DNA from: Syntrophaceae bacterium UBA1163
GTDB lineage: Bacteria; Desulfobacterota; BSN033; UBA1163
DNA length: 20,473 bases
Assembly (NCBI GenBank): GCA_002311635.1
Contig: DBZJ01000182.1
Location: forward strand, 1 to 20,473
Reading direction: 5' to 3'
A model generated the notes under the pieces. The model did no database searches. It worked only from the letters and a program-made list of their open reading frames with translations, and was not told the origin of the DNA. The translations under genes and the position numbers were made by a program. This document shows, piece by piece, positions 1 through 6,875 of the stretch (position 1 is the stretch's first letter; each line of letters starts with the position of its first letter).

Positions 1-1
1 A

Positions 2-64
2 GGAGATCATCTCAAGGAGTGGCTGGAAAGTCTCAATCCCGATGACTTTAAATTTAAGGCCTAA
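2..64 (+). CDS. C-terminal end of an unidentified protein (partial, cut by window edge)
   Basis: Reading frame 2 is open from the window edge to a TAA at 62-64 and encodes about 20 residues ending in NPDDFKFKA. The short tail is acidic/basic mixed and has no recognisable motif. In many related bacteria the gene just before tsaE encodes the bifunctional NAD(P)H-hydrate repair enzyme (Nnr) or a CBS-domain protein, so either is possible, but nothing in this fragment decides it. The strand and short distance to tsaE (57 bases) fit a shared operon. Confidence 0.45.
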   Translation, partial: GDHLKEWLESLNPDDFKFKA

Positions 65-73
65 GAGGAAATT

Positions 74-101
74 GTAGGGAACGCATATATTCGTTCCCTA
101 C
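74..101. repeat. Palindromic hairpin upstream of tsaE
   Basis: A perfect 10-bp inverted repeat (GTAGGGAACG at 74-83 and its complement at 92-101) surrounds an 8-base AT-rich loop. No T-run follows, so it is a poor intrinsic terminator. It is better read as one of the small palindromic intergenic repeats scattered through this window. It could still stabilise the mRNA end of the preceding gene. Confidence 0.6.
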
Positions 102-121
102 GAAAGCTGAAATCCAGACAA

Positions 122-601
122 GTGGTTATTCAGACCGGCAGGACAGTAGAGACCATTCGGATCGGAAAGAGCATTGGAAGGAGACTTCTGCCCGGGGATG
201 TCGTGGCATTGGTGGGTGAATTGGGGGCAGGAAAAACGCAATTCATCAAAGGACTCGCCGCGGGGGCGGGAATTAGGAATCCGGCTTATATCTCAAGCCC
301 TTCCTTTACCCTGATTAACGAATACCCGGGAAAGATGACCTTTTACCATGTTGATCTTTTTCGTCTCGGCGAAGAGAAGGAAGCCGAAGAGCTAGGCCTG
401 GAGGATTATTTCCAAAGCAAGGGGATCACGGCCATCGAATGGGCGGACAAAATCCCCTCTCTCCTCCCGAAGGAGCTTCTGCTCATCCGCATAGCCTACA
501 CAGGAAGGAATAGAAGGTCTTTGGAAATCGTCGGAAAGGGAAAGCGCTACGAAGAATTAGTTAAGGAGTTGCGGATTTCAGATTGCGAATTGCGGAATTA
601 A
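122..601 (+). CDS. tsaE: tRNA threonylcarbamoyladenosine biosynthesis ATPase TsaE (YjeE family)
   Basis: TsaE is the ATPase partner of TsaB and TsaD in making the t6A modification at position 37 of ANN-decoding tRNAs in the cytoplasm. The 159-residue product carries the family P-loop GELGAGKT at residues 32-39, the SPSFTLINEY segment after it, the HVDLFRL motif and the IEWADK motif near residue 105, in the usual order and at nearly the usual length. The start is a GTG at 122. No in-frame ATG exists upstream, and no strong ribosome site is visible. The last residues (roughly ELRISDCELRN) lie inside an inverted repeat at 570-614 and look like translated repeat DNA rather than TsaE core. lysC follows after 49 bases. 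Confidence 0.93.
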   Translation: MVIQTGRTVETIRIGKSIGRRLLPGDVVALVGELGAGKTQFIKGLAAGAGIRNPAYISSPSFTLINEYPGKMTFYHVDLFRLGEEKEAEELGLEDYFQSKGITAIEWADKIPSLLPKELLLIRIAYTGRNRRSLEIVGKGKRYEELVKELRISDCELRN

Positions 602-614
602 TTCTAAATCCGCA
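570..614. repeat. Inverted repeat covering the 3' end of tsaE
   Basis: TGCGGATTT at 570-578 is exactly complementary to 606-614, and the loop between them is made of imperfect repeats of a GCGAATTGCGGA-like unit. The stop codon of tsaE (599-601) lies inside the loop. Sequence of this type, rich in ATTGCGGA units, is a familiar dispersed palindromic repeat in deltaproteobacterial genomes (recalled, not searched). Its presence here explains the odd C-terminal tail of TsaE. Confidence 0.5.
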
Positions 615-621
615 TGCTATA

Positions 622-636
622 TTCCCCAGCGGGGAA
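622..636 (+). promoter_or_regulatory. Small hairpin abutting the lysC ribosome binding site
   Basis: TTCCCC (622-627), a 3-base loop and GGGGAA (631-636) form a perfect 6-bp hairpin whose right arm runs directly into the Shine-Dalgarno sequence AAAAGGAGG (635-643). It is placed where it could affect ribosome access to lysC. A regulatory role is inference only, since no ligand-binding riboswitch fold is evident in this 49-base gap. Confidence 0.3.
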
Positions 637-650
637 AAGGAGGCATTTGA

Positions 651-1889
651 ATGGCGCGGGTCGTTCAAAAATATGGCGGCACCTCTGTCGGGGACATCGA
701 TCGAATCAAAAATGTCGCCAGGAGGGTCGTCAGCAGTAGCAACCAAGGTCACGAGGTGGTGGTCGTCGTCTCTGCGATGGCCGGAGAAACGGATAAACTC
801 GTCCGCTTGGCCCATCAGGTCACGCCCAACCCTGACGAAAGGGAAATGGACGTGCTCATCTCGACGGGAGAGCAAGTCTCCATCGCCTTGCTTGCCATCG
901 CTCTGAAGGATATGGGAGCGGAGGCAAAATCCTATCTCGGGTTCCAAATTAAGATTGCCACGGACAGCGCTTTCGGCAAAGCCCGTATTACGGGCATTGA
1001 ATCGGAGAAGATACTAAGCGACCTGAAGAACGGGCGGGTCGTGGTGGTAGCCGGGTTCCAGGGGGTGGATGAATCAGAAAATATCACGACCCTTGGTCGG
1101 GGAGGATCCGACACCACGGCCGTTGCCGTCGCGGCCGCTCTGAAAGCAGATGTTTGTGAGATCTACACCGACGTCGACGGAGTCTATACGACCGATCCCA
1201 ATGTCTGCTCCAAGGCAAGGAAGTTGTCCAAGATCTCCTACGATGAGATGCTGGAGATGGCCAGCCTCGGAGCGAAGGTATTACAGATCCGATCTGTTGA
1301 GTTTGCCAAGAAATACGATGTCCCCATTCATGTCAGGTCATCTTTTAACGATAATCCTGGTACAATCGTCTGCAAGGAGGACAGAGAGATGGAAAGGGTT
1401 GTGGTTTCGGGTGTGACGTACAACAAAAATGAAGCACGGATAGAGATCATGCGTGTTCCGGACGTCCCGGGGATGGCGGCAAAAATTTTCAAGCCCATCG
1501 CCGACGCGAATATCGTCGTGGACATGATTATTCAAACCTCCAGCACCGAGAAAGGTTGCGCCGACATCGCGTTCACCGTCCCCAAGTCCGATTTTGCAAA
1601 GACCCTCCAGATCGTCAAAAACACGATTAAGGAGTTGGGCGGGAAAGAGGTCAAATCCAACGAAGACATTGCAAAGGTATCCATTGTGGGGGTGGGCATG
1701 AGGAGCCATTCCAATGTGGCCACCCAAATGTTCTCTGCCTTGGCCAAAGAGGGAATTAATATTCAAATGATTTCCAGCTCGGAGATTAAGATCTCCTGCA
1801 TTGTTGATTCCAAGTATACGGAATTAGCCGTCCGGGCTCTCCACGACGCTTTTGAATTGGATAAGTCTGTTATTTCAGAAGAACGATAA
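651..1889 (+). CDS. lysC: Aspartokinase (aspartate kinase)
   Basis: Phosphorylates aspartate with ATP to give aspartyl-4-phosphate, the first committed step to lysine, threonine, methionine and diaminopimelate, in the cytoplasm. The 412-residue length is normal for a stand-alone class II aspartokinase. The amino acid kinase domain starts with KYGGTS (residues 7-12), with [13 protein letters not shown] in the middle and the [11 protein letters not shown] segment following. Two ACT regulatory domains occupy roughly residues 265-405, the expected site of feedback inhibition by lysine and/or threonine. The ATG at 651 has a strong AAAAGGAGG ribosome site 7 bases upstream. The gene sits between tsaE and cimA on the same strand and is followed by a hairpin (1903-1939). 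Confidence 0.97.
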   Translation: MARVVQKYGGTSVGDIDRIKNVARRVVSSSNQGHEVVVVVSAMAGETDKLVRLAHQVTPNPDEREMDVLISTGEQVSIALLAIALKDMGAEAKSYLGFQIKIATDSAFGKARITGIESEKILSDLKNGRVVVVAGFQGVDESENITTLGRGGSDTTAVAVAAALKADVCEIYTDVDGVYTTDPNVCSKARKLSKISYDEMLEMASLGAKVLQIRSVEFAKKYDVPIHVRSSFNDNPGTIVCKEDREMERVVVSGVTYNKNEARIEIMRVPDVPGMAAKIFKPIADANIVVDMIIQTSSTEKGCADIAFTVPKSDFAKTLQIVKNTIKELGGKEVKSNEDIAKVSIVGVGMRSHSNVATQMFSALAKEGINIQMISSSEIKISCIVDSKYTELAVRALHDAFELDKSVISEER

Positions 1890-1902
1890 ACGAAGAAGTA
1901 CG

Positions 1903-1939
1903 GACGATGAACAACGAACCAATACATTTGTTCATCGTC
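1903..1939 (+). terminator. Stem-loop after lysC, possible terminator
   Basis: A perfect 12-bp stem (GACGATGAACAA at 1903-1914 with its complement at 1928-1939) encloses a 13-base loop, starting 13 bases after the lysC stop codon. It is followed only by TTTAG, so it is a weak intrinsic terminator at best and may instead protect the mRNA end or be another palindromic repeat. Confidence 0.4.
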
Positions 1940-1976
1940 TTTAGTGAACGACTTGAATACGTTCTTATTCCCAGAA

Positions 1977-2052
1977 TGTCATTGCGAGCGAGGCGAAGCA
2001 ATCTCGGGGATTGTCACGTCGTCCCGCCAAAGCGAGACTCCTCGCAATGACA
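1977..2052. repeat. 76-bp element with 12-bp perfect terminal inverted repeats (TGTCATTGCGAG family)
   Basis: The left end TGTCATTGCGAG (1977-1988) is the exact complement of the right end (2041-2052). The interior carries the GCGAAGCAATCTC block typical of a very widespread bacterial intergenic repeat. Ends and size fit a non-autonomous palindromic or MITE-like unit. It separates lysC from cimA and has no coding capacity. Confidence 0.7.
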
Positions 2053-2055
2053 ACT

Positions 2056-2099
2056 TTACTTTGATCGCTCACTACAGCAAGGGAGTATTACTTTGATCG
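2056..2099 (+). repeat. 12-bp direct repeat spanning the cimA start
   Basis: The 12-mer TTACTTTGATCG occurs at 2056-2067 and again at 2088-2099, 32 bases apart. The second copy contains the TTG start codon of cimA. The first copy also has a TTG, but its frame closes after eleven codons and is not the cimA frame. This looks like a small local duplication at the edge of the 1977-2052 element. Confidence 0.55.
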
Positions 2100-3673
2100 A
2101 CTCGATTCCTGTAAAAATCTACGACACCACACTCCGCGATGGATCTCAGGCAGAAGACATTTCTTTTTCTGTTGAGGATAAAGTTCGAATCGCGCAAAAG
2201 CTGGACGAATTGGGCATCCACTACATCGAAGGGGGATGGCCTGGTTCCAATCCAAAGGACCTTCAGTTCTTTCAGGAGATCAAATCGGTTTCCCTTTCTC
2301 TTGCGAAGATCGTCGCCTTCGGAAGCACCTGCCGGGCAGGAATTCTGCCGAAAAATGATCCAAACATCCGGGCCCTGATCGAGGCTGGCACGAAGGTGGT
2401 GACGATCGTAGGGAAGTCCTGGGATATCCATCCCCTTGAAGCGCTAAAAATTACTCTTGATCAGAATCTCGAAATCATCTATAGCTCAATTCAGTTCCTC
2501 AAGGGGTGCGTCGAGGAAGTTCTGTTTGATGCCGAGCATTTCTTCGATGGGTTCAAGAACAACCCCCAGTATAGCCTCTCCACCCTGAAAGCAGCCCAGG
2601 AAGCTAAGGCGGATTGGATCGTCTTATGCGATACGAATGGGGGGACCTTCCCCGGCGAGATCCAATCCATCGTCCAAGAGGTAAAAAACAACATTGCGGT
2701 TCCCTTGGGCATTCACGTCCATAATGATACCGAGATGGCAGTAGCCAACACAATCCTGGCGGTCAAGGAAGGTGTCAGGATGGTTCATGGCACGATTAAC
2801 GGCTACGGGGAACGATGCGGGAATGCCAATCTCTGTTCCGTCATCCCCAATCTCAAACTGAAAATGGAAATTGATTGTGTCACAGACGACCAGTTGAAAA
2901 AGATCACCGAGGTCTCTCGCTTCGTCTCAGAGCTGGCCAACCTGCCCCATAACAAATATCTTCCTTATGTGGGGGAAAGCGCCTTTGCTCACAAAGGCGG
3001 TGTGCATGTCAGCGCGATCCGAAAAAAGGACGCCACTTACGAACACATCTCCCCTGAGCGAGTCGGAAATCACCGGAGGGTTCTTATCTCCGACCTCTCC
3101 GGCGAATCAAACGTTCTTTACAAAGCGGGTGAGTTTAAAATTGATTTGGAGAGCAAAGATCCAAAAGTGAGAAAGATCCTCGACGACTTGAAACACCTTG
3201 AAAGCGAAGGTTTCCAGTTTGAAGGAGCCGAAGGCTCTTTTGAGATTCTTATCAAGAAGGCGCTCGGGCAACATAAAAGGTTTTTTGAACTGATGGGATT
3301 CCGCGTCATTGTGGAAAAGAAGACCGAGGAAGAAGCCCTTTCAGAAGCCACCATCATGGTTCGTGTAGGGGATCAAGTGGAGCATACAGCAGCCGTTGGA
3401 AATGGTCCGGTCAATGCTCTGGATAATGCCCTACGAAAGGCATTGGAAAAATTCTATCCTGAACTGAAAGAAGTGAATCTGCTCGACTACAAAGTCAGGA
3501 TCCTTTCCACCAAGGATGGAACCAGAGCCCAAACGAGGGTTTTGATCGAATCGTGGGATGGGAAATCAAAATGGGGGACAGTGGGAGTTTCCGAAAACAT
3601 CATTCAGGCAAGCTGGCAAGCCTTGGTAGACTCGATCGACTACAAGCTTTTAAAAGAAGAAAATGGAAAATAA
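2093..3673 (+). CDS. cimA: (R)-citramalate synthase, LeuA-dimer family
   Basis: Condenses pyruvate with acetyl-CoA to (R)-citramalate, the entry to the threonine-independent route to isoleucine. The 526-residue length matches the CimA subfamily rather than homocitrate synthase. The TIM-barrel domain opens with [10 protein letters not shown] (residues 10-19). The metal-binding HVHND is at 208-212, and the [13 protein letters not shown] segment near residues 146-158 is a CimA hallmark. The C-terminal part (about 385-520) is the LeuA allosteric/dimerisation domain, the expected site of isoleucine feedback. The chosen start is TTG at 2093, with GGGAG at 2081-2085 seven bases upstream. No ATG is available near the conserved N-terminus. 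Separation from lysC by a repeat element suggests independent expression. Confidence 0.94.
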   Translation: MIDSIPVKIYDTTLRDGSQAEDISFSVEDKVRIAQKLDELGIHYIEGGWPGSNPKDLQFFQEIKSVSLSLAKIVAFGSTCRAGILPKNDPNIRALIEAGTKVVTIVGKSWDIHPLEALKITLDQNLEIIYSSIQFLKGCVEEVLFDAEHFFDGFKNNPQYSLSTLKAAQEAKADWIVLCDTNGGTFPGEIQSIVQEVKNNIAVPLGIHVHNDTEMAVANTILAVKEGVRMVHGTINGYGERCGNANLCSVIPNLKLKMEIDCVTDDQLKKITEVSRFVSELANLPHNKYLPYVGESAFAHKGGVHVSAIRKKDATYEHISPERVGNHRRVLISDLSGESNVLYKAGEFKIDLESKDPKVRKILDDLKHLESEGFQFEGAEGSFEILIKKALGQHKRFFELMGFRVIVEKKTEEEALSEATIMVRVGDQVEHTAAVGNGPVNALDNALRKALEKFYPELKEVNLLDYKVRILSTKDGTRAQTRVLIESWDGKSKWGTVGVSENIIQASWQALVDSIDYKLLKEENGK

Positions 3674-3683
3674 CAAGATACTA
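3672..3683. repeat. Dispersed 12-mer AACAAGATACTA, copy 1
   Basis: This 12-mer overlaps the cimA stop codon and lies just outside the 3687-3831 element. An identical copy sits at 5573-5584, at the edge of the 5444-5574 element. The shared flank suggests that the two palindromic elements are related or that the 12-mer is part of the repeat unit. Confidence 0.45.
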
Positions 3684-3686
3684 GCA

Positions 3687-3831
3687 AATGTCAAAGTTCG
3701 CACGAATATTCCCCTCACCCTCCCTCTCCCCGGCGGGGAGAGGGGAAGGGTGAGGGGGCCGACAAAATGCTATTTGGCCATTTGTCATTGATTTGATCCC
3801 GCTTTAGCGGGAGATTTTGAACTTTGGCATT
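3687..3831. repeat. 145-bp composite palindromic element between cimA and comEA
   Basis: The outer ends AATGTCAAAGTTC (3687-3699) and GAACTTTGGCATT (3819-3831) are inverted repeats matching at 12 of 13 positions. Inside is a nearly perfect long stem (3711-3731 with 3735-3757), of the CCCCTCACCC type, around a 3-base loop. A second hairpin, TCCCGC-TTTA-GCGGGA, is at 3798-3813. The nested structure and absence of an ORF fit a non-autonomous repeat. The right end runs into the start region of the next gene. Confidence 0.65.
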
Positions 3832-3832
3832 C

Positions 3833-4447
3833 ATGAAACACTTTTCGCTTTCCCAGCAGTGGGTTCTCTTGGGTATCGTTCTTCTCATCCTCGGCAGTCT
3901 CTACTTCGGTTTTCTTTATCACGCTCCCTCCCCCTTCCCGGAAGAATCGGTGAAAGAAGTCGTCGTTGAAGTCTCGGGAGAAGTTCGAAGTCCCGGCGTC
4001 TATCTTTTCGAGAATTCCCCCACTTTGAGGGAGGCCGTTGACCGGGCTGGAGGTCTGAAGGAAACTGCCGGGTTCGATATCCCTTCAGCCTCACAGATTT
4101 TGAAATCAGGGACACTTCTCATCGTCACGAAAGAATCTCCTCAGATCGCCCCTCTTCGTCGATTATCAAAGGAAAAACATGGGGAGATGAAGCAACAGGG
4201 GATAAAGATAAAAATCAGCAGGATGGCTGCTAATAAATTGCTCGCTTTTTCCGTACCTCTCGATCTCAATCGAGCATCGGCGGAAGACCTTTGTTTGATA
4301 CCTGGGATCGGAGAATCCTTAGCGCAGGAAATGATAGCTTATAGGGATAGAAGAAAAGGTTTTCGATCCGTTGAGGATTTAAGAAATGTGAAAGGGATCG
4401 GAGAAAAGAAATACCGGAACCTCAAGGGATTTTTTACCACCAGATAA
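3833..4447 (+). CDS. comEA: ComEA-like helix-hairpin-helix DNA-binding protein with SLBB domain
   Basis: Probable membrane-anchored DNA receptor of the ComEA type, which binds incoming double-stranded DNA in the periplasm during natural transformation. From ATG 3833 the product is 204 residues. It has one N-terminal membrane segment (about 8-28), an SLBB-like domain (about 40-100, with VSGEVRSPGVY), a basic linker, and a C-terminal ComEA-type double HhH region (about 140-202) with LDLNRAS, the IPGIGESLA hairpin and the VKGIGEKKY hairpin. A TTG at 3824, in frame, has GGGAG 10 bases upstream, whereas the ATG lacks a close ribosome site, so the true start could be TTG. Either way the start region is made from the end of a repeat element. 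No other competence gene is in the window. Confidence 0.85.
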   Translation: MKHFSLSQQWVLLGIVLLILGSLYFGFLYHAPSPFPEESVKEVVVEVSGEVRSPGVYLFENSPTLREAVDRAGGLKETAGFDIPSASQILKSGTLLIVTKESPQIAPLRRLSKEKHGEMKQQGIKIKISRMAANKLLAFSVPLDLNRASAEDLCLIPGIGESLAQEMIAYRDRRKGFRSVEDLRNVKGIGEKKYRNLKGFFTTR

Positions 4448-4484
4448 CTCTCTCGAATCTCTCTCGAAAAGAATTTAGGAACTT

Positions 4485-4973
4485 TCACCTGGTAAAGTCG
4501 ATGGGCTGTGAACAGGCATCTCCGCCTGCGTTGTAATCGTAAACCATCCGGGCACCATAGTCTGCGCCTATGGTCATAATTCCCAACAATACCAAAAGCA
4601 CAAAGAGAAATAGCAATCGCTTTTTCTTTGGAAAGGGCTTCGCCATCACCGCCCAGATGGCTAAGCCAAAGCTTACGCCAAGTGTTGCCAGCATCAATGC
4701 TTCATGGTGTTCCAAAAGATTTTCTCGAACCGAGCGCGAGACCATCACTCCTTCTTCCCCGTAAAGGCCGGTTGCTACTGCCGCTCCAGCGGCTAGGGTG
4801 CCGAGGATCAGCAATAGGAATGCGGTCGTTGCAAAAGTCTCGTTTCGCAAAACCCAAGAGAGAAAGTAGAAGAGTGCAGCACCCGCCAGGAACGCAATAG
4901 GAAAATGAACTACCAAGGGGTGGATATTTTGGAAGTGCTGCACTCCTGGGAGAATGATCTCAAGCATAGGCAT
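4485..4973 (-). CDS. DUF2231 family four-helix membrane protein
   Basis: Inner-membrane protein of about 162 residues with four predicted membrane helices. The N-terminal HPLVVHFPIAFL segment is the signature of the DUF2231 family, whose members often accompany redox or haem proteins. The biochemical role is unknown. Additional His residues (ENLLEHHEAL) lie near the second loop. The preferred start is ATG at 4973, overlapping the TGA stop of the upstream gene as TGATG. A GTG three bases earlier is also possible. The tight overlap implies translational coupling with the exported Cys/His protein and a shared function. The gene converges with comEA, 37 bases away. Confidence 0.85.
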   Translation of the reverse strand: MPMLEIILPGVQHFQNIHPLVVHFPIAFLAGAALFYFLSWVLRNETFATTAFLLLILGTLAAGAAVATGLYGEEGVMVSRSVRENLLEHHEALMLATLGVSFGLAIWAVMAKPFPKKKRLLFLFVLLVLLGIMTIGADYGARMVYDYNAGGDACSQPIDFTR

Positions 4974-5335
4974 CACTTGATGGATTCGACAGTCAAAAAG
5001 TTACTTCCGCCGCTCATATAGACCTTGCCGGTGATAGAGGCCATACGCCCCATCTTGTCCATCACCCCTTTGGGTAAAGCGGTCTTGTCTTTATTGGGCA
5101 ATAAGACATAGACCTTATCGGTTTTTTCCTCAAGTAGCCCTGCCGGAATCCCAGCTTTAACACAGTCGATGGCACACTGCCGATGACTCTCGCCTTTTGC
5201 TCCCATCAAGGCATAGCAGTAGGTGTCGATCACCTCACCTTTGACTGTCACAGTTTCAGCTGCATAGACTGGAAGGACCACACTCATAACCATAAAGAAG
5301 CTTGCCAAGACACCGAGAATCATTATTTTGCGCAT
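4973..5335 (-). CDS. Small exported Cys/His protein of unknown function
   Basis: The 120-residue product starts with a clear signal peptide (about 1-26, ending VYAAE). The mature part has CYALMGAKGESHRQCAIDC (Cys40, His51, Cys54, Cys58), arranged like a metal or cofactor site, followed by a beta-rich region (VKGEV, YVLLPNKD, ASITGKVYMSGG) that resembles a small OB or barrel fold. I do not recognise a named family. The start ATG at 5335 has a strong AGGAGG site. It is the first gene of a two-gene unit with the DUF2231 protein, so a periplasmic partner of that membrane protein is a reasonable inference. Confidence 0.8.
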   Translation of the reverse strand: MRKIMILGVLASFFMVMSVVLPVYAAETVTVKGEVIDTYCYALMGAKGESHRQCAIDCVKAGIPAGLLEEKTDKVYVLLPNKDKTALPKGVMDKMGRMASITGKVYMSGGSNFLTVESIK

Positions 5336-5443
5336 TGTATTTTCCTCCTTTCTTCCTTAATACCCTCCGCTCGCACATTTCAGCACCGTTGCGATTCTCC
5401 CTTCTGCTCATCACCTCCTTTTGCTGATCTCTGAATCTTCCGA

Positions 5444-5574
5444 TTACTAATACGAGCGCATTAAATGCTTCAACATGGAAGCCGCCTCACCCTCCCTTCT
5501 CCCTGCTGGGGAGAGGAATAGGCGAGGGGCGATTCAATGAAATGTAAGGATACCTAACGTGTTTGTATTAGCAA
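5444..5574. repeat. 131-bp element with imperfect terminal inverted repeats
   Basis: TTACTAATAC (5444-5453) and GTATTAGCAA (5565-5574) are inverted repeats at 9 of 10 positions. Between them lies an imperfect palindrome (about 5484-5530) of the same CCTCACCCTCCC / GGGGAGAGG type as that at 3711-3757. The architecture (short inverted ends around a C/G-rich palindrome) parallels the 3687-3831 element. Confidence 0.5.
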
Positions 5575-5584
5575 CAAGATACTA
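5573..5584. repeat. Dispersed 12-mer AACAAGATACTA, copy 2
   Basis: Identical to 3672-3683 and likewise placed at the border of a palindromic element. Confidence 0.45.
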
Positions 5585-5609
5585 ACGATGAATTTATAAA
5601 TAAATGGGG

Positions 5610-5645
5610 CAAATACTGTATTTGATGCTGGAAAATACTGTATTT
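5610..5645. promoter_or_regulatory. Two identical palindromes 22 bp apart, candidate paired operator
   Basis: AAATAC-T-GTATTT occurs at 5611-5623 (extended by C/G to a 15-bp palindrome, 5610-5624) and again exactly at 5633-5645. Both are perfect palindromes around a single central base, and their centres are 22 bp apart, about two turns of DNA, which is typical of co-operative binding by a dimeric repressor. No regulator gene lies beside them in this window. The controlled gene could be the exported Cys/His operon (leftward) or mlaE (rightward), although both are at least 275 bases away. The site may also be left from a lost gene. Confidence 0.4.
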
Positions 5646-5851
5646 GCTCGATGATTCATATCTTATCTGTCCAATCGCCTTCTCGAATACCCTGTCACAT
5701 CCAGCGAGATGGCTCATTTCCTTCCTTGAGAAAACCCCGCGAACGTTTTTCCTGAGCAAACTACTTTGAAGACGGCTTGGACATCCATTGAGGATTCGGA
5801 AATCTCGGCAAAAAATGCGAACTTTCTCATCTCAAAATAAGGAAAATTCCC

Positions 5852-5900
5852 GGACATTTCTACTTTGGTAAGAATAGGACATTTCTAAATTGGCTTGACA
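5852..5900. mobile_element. Possible terminal remnant of an insertion sequence
   Basis: GGACATTTCTA is directly repeated at 5852-5862 and 5877-5887 (25-bp period), followed by a TTGGCTTGACA segment ending at 5900. A looser match (GGACATACT) is at 5972-5980. Multiple direct end repeats with this GACATTTCTA word followed by TTGACA recall the ends of IS21-like elements. This is from memory and not a search. No transposase or helper ATPase frame is present, so at most a solo end remains. Confidence 0.35.
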
Positions 5901-5915
5901 AGGAAAATTTCCATA

Positions 5916-5944
5916 TTGACATATTTACCTTTTTCCAATAAATT
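5916..5944 (+). promoter_or_regulatory. Candidate sigma-70 promoter for the mla operon
   Basis: A perfect -35 hexamer TTGACA (5916-5921) is followed after 17 bases by TAAATT (5939-5944), four of six matches to the -10 consensus. It would give an mlaE leader of about 145 bases. A second TTGACA at 5895-5900 lacks a good -10 partner. Weak evidence. Confidence 0.27.
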
Positions 5945-6095
5945 CATAAGAAATCTGATCGTCTATTCCTCGGACATACTTTTCGGTTTGAACTGCCGAG
6001 AAATTAGTCGAGGGACCATGACGGTCTCCTCCAATAGGTTGATTCGGGGTATAACCTACCCAACGGGGGGACCTTAATGGTTCGATGGCAGCCTG

Positions 6096-6875
6096 ATGAA
6101 AAAAGAGACTATTCATATAAAGGAGTGGATCAGCGACCTTCAGGATTTTTACTTCCTCTCCTTTCAGGGCCTTTTGGGTTTGGTGAAAAGGCCCTTTTAC
6201 TCGAAGGATGTTATCGAACAGATGGACTATTCCGGAGCAGGTTCGTTTTTCATCATTCTTCTCATCTCCCTTTTTATCGGGATGGCACTCTCCCTCCAGC
6301 TTTCTGCCGAGCTTTCGGCCATGGGATTCAAAATGTATATCGGAAAGATCGTGGGCGTTTCGATCATCCGGGAGATCGGACCTGTCATGACGGCGCTGGT
6401 TTATGCAGGGAGAGTGGGTTCTGGTGTGGCGTCCGAATTGGGCTCCATGGTCCTCGGGCATCAAGTGGATACGCTCAGAGTTTTTGGCGTCGACCCGCTA
6501 AGAAAGTTGGTTACCCCAAGGATAATCGGATCGCTGATCATGCTCCCGGCCTTGACCATTATAGGAGATACCGTCTCAATCTTAGGAGGCTATTACATCG
6601 CCGTGTTCGTGAGCCATCAGAGCGGTTCGGTCTACTGGACTTCGATTCGGGGCGTGCTTAATTTTGAGAATGTGGTATCGGGCTCTATCAAACCCTTCAT
6701 CTTTGGATACCTGACCGCATGCATCAGCTGTTATATGGGGCTCTCCACAAAAGGTGGAGCCATAGGCCTCAGGCGGTCAACAACGAGGGCCGTGGTCGCA
6801 TCGTTTGTCATGATCATTGTCGCCGACTTTATCCTGACCCGGGTATTATTTTATATTTTTGGTTTTTCATTATGA
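6096..6875 (+). CDS. mlaE: MlaE family ABC transporter permease (phospholipid/ABC-2 MCE system)
   Basis: Inner-membrane permease of an MCE-type transporter that moves phospholipids between inner and outer membranes. The 259-residue protein has the MlaE core with the conserved segment REIGPVMTALVYAGRVGSG near residue 90, ELGSM after it, and five to six hydrophobic helices. The ATG at 6096 is forced by an in-frame TAA at 6075-6077. It lacks a recognisable Shine-Dalgarno sequence, which is unusual for the first gene of an operon. Its stop codon overlaps the mlaF start (TTATGA). mlaD follows. No mlaB or mlaC gene is adjacent. Confidence 0.93.
   Translation: MKKETIHIKEWISDLQDFYFLSFQGLLGLVKRPFYSKDVIEQMDYSGAGSFFIILLISLFIGMALSLQLSAELSAMGFKMYIGKIVGVSIIREIGPVMTALVYAGRVGSGVASELGSMVLGHQVDTLRVFGVDPLRKLVTPRIIGSLIMLPALTIIGDTVSILGGYYIAVFVSHQSGSVYWTSIRGVLNFENVVSGSIKPFIFGYLTACISCYMGLSTKGGAIGLRRSTTRAVVASFVMIIVADFILTRVLFYIFGFSL

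Larger units (their letters stand above)
5336..6095. other. 760-bp non-coding region with repeats, operators and possible IS remnant
   Basis: No convincing gene is present. From left to right it holds the leader of the exported Cys/His gene, a 131-bp inverted-repeat element (5444-5574), two identical odd palindromes (5610-5645), a featureless stretch, direct repeats resembling an insertion-sequence end (5852-5900), and a candidate promoter for mlaE. Short ORFs here (for example one of 63 codons at 5568-5759 on the minus strand) lack a ribosome site and conserved features. Confidence 0.6.

Noticed and set aside
1977..2052. CRISPR-like or tRNA-like structure between lysC and cimA
   Set aside because: Only one inverted-repeat unit is present, with no regular spacers and no cloverleaf or CCA end.
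5256..5411. 51-codon minus-strand frame with AAGGAGG just before its ATG, overlapping the exported Cys/His gene start
   Set aside because: The ribosome-site spacing is only about two bases, and most of the frame overlaps the signal peptide of a real gene out of frame. It could at most be a leader peptide.
5568..5759. 63-codon minus-strand frame over the paired palindromes
   Set aside because: No ribosome site, no family features, and it reads through the operator-like repeats.
5925..6464. Open frame of 179 codons on the minus strand across the mlaE start
   Set aside because: Two-thirds of it lies opposite mlaE; low complexity of charge and no family features.
6077..6661. Open frame of 194 codons overlapping mlaE in another frame, starting at an ATG preceded by GGGGGG
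   Set aside because: It has a better-looking upstream G-run than mlaE, but its product is Arg/Gly/Phe-rich with no membrane or family pattern, while the mlaE frame is conserved.
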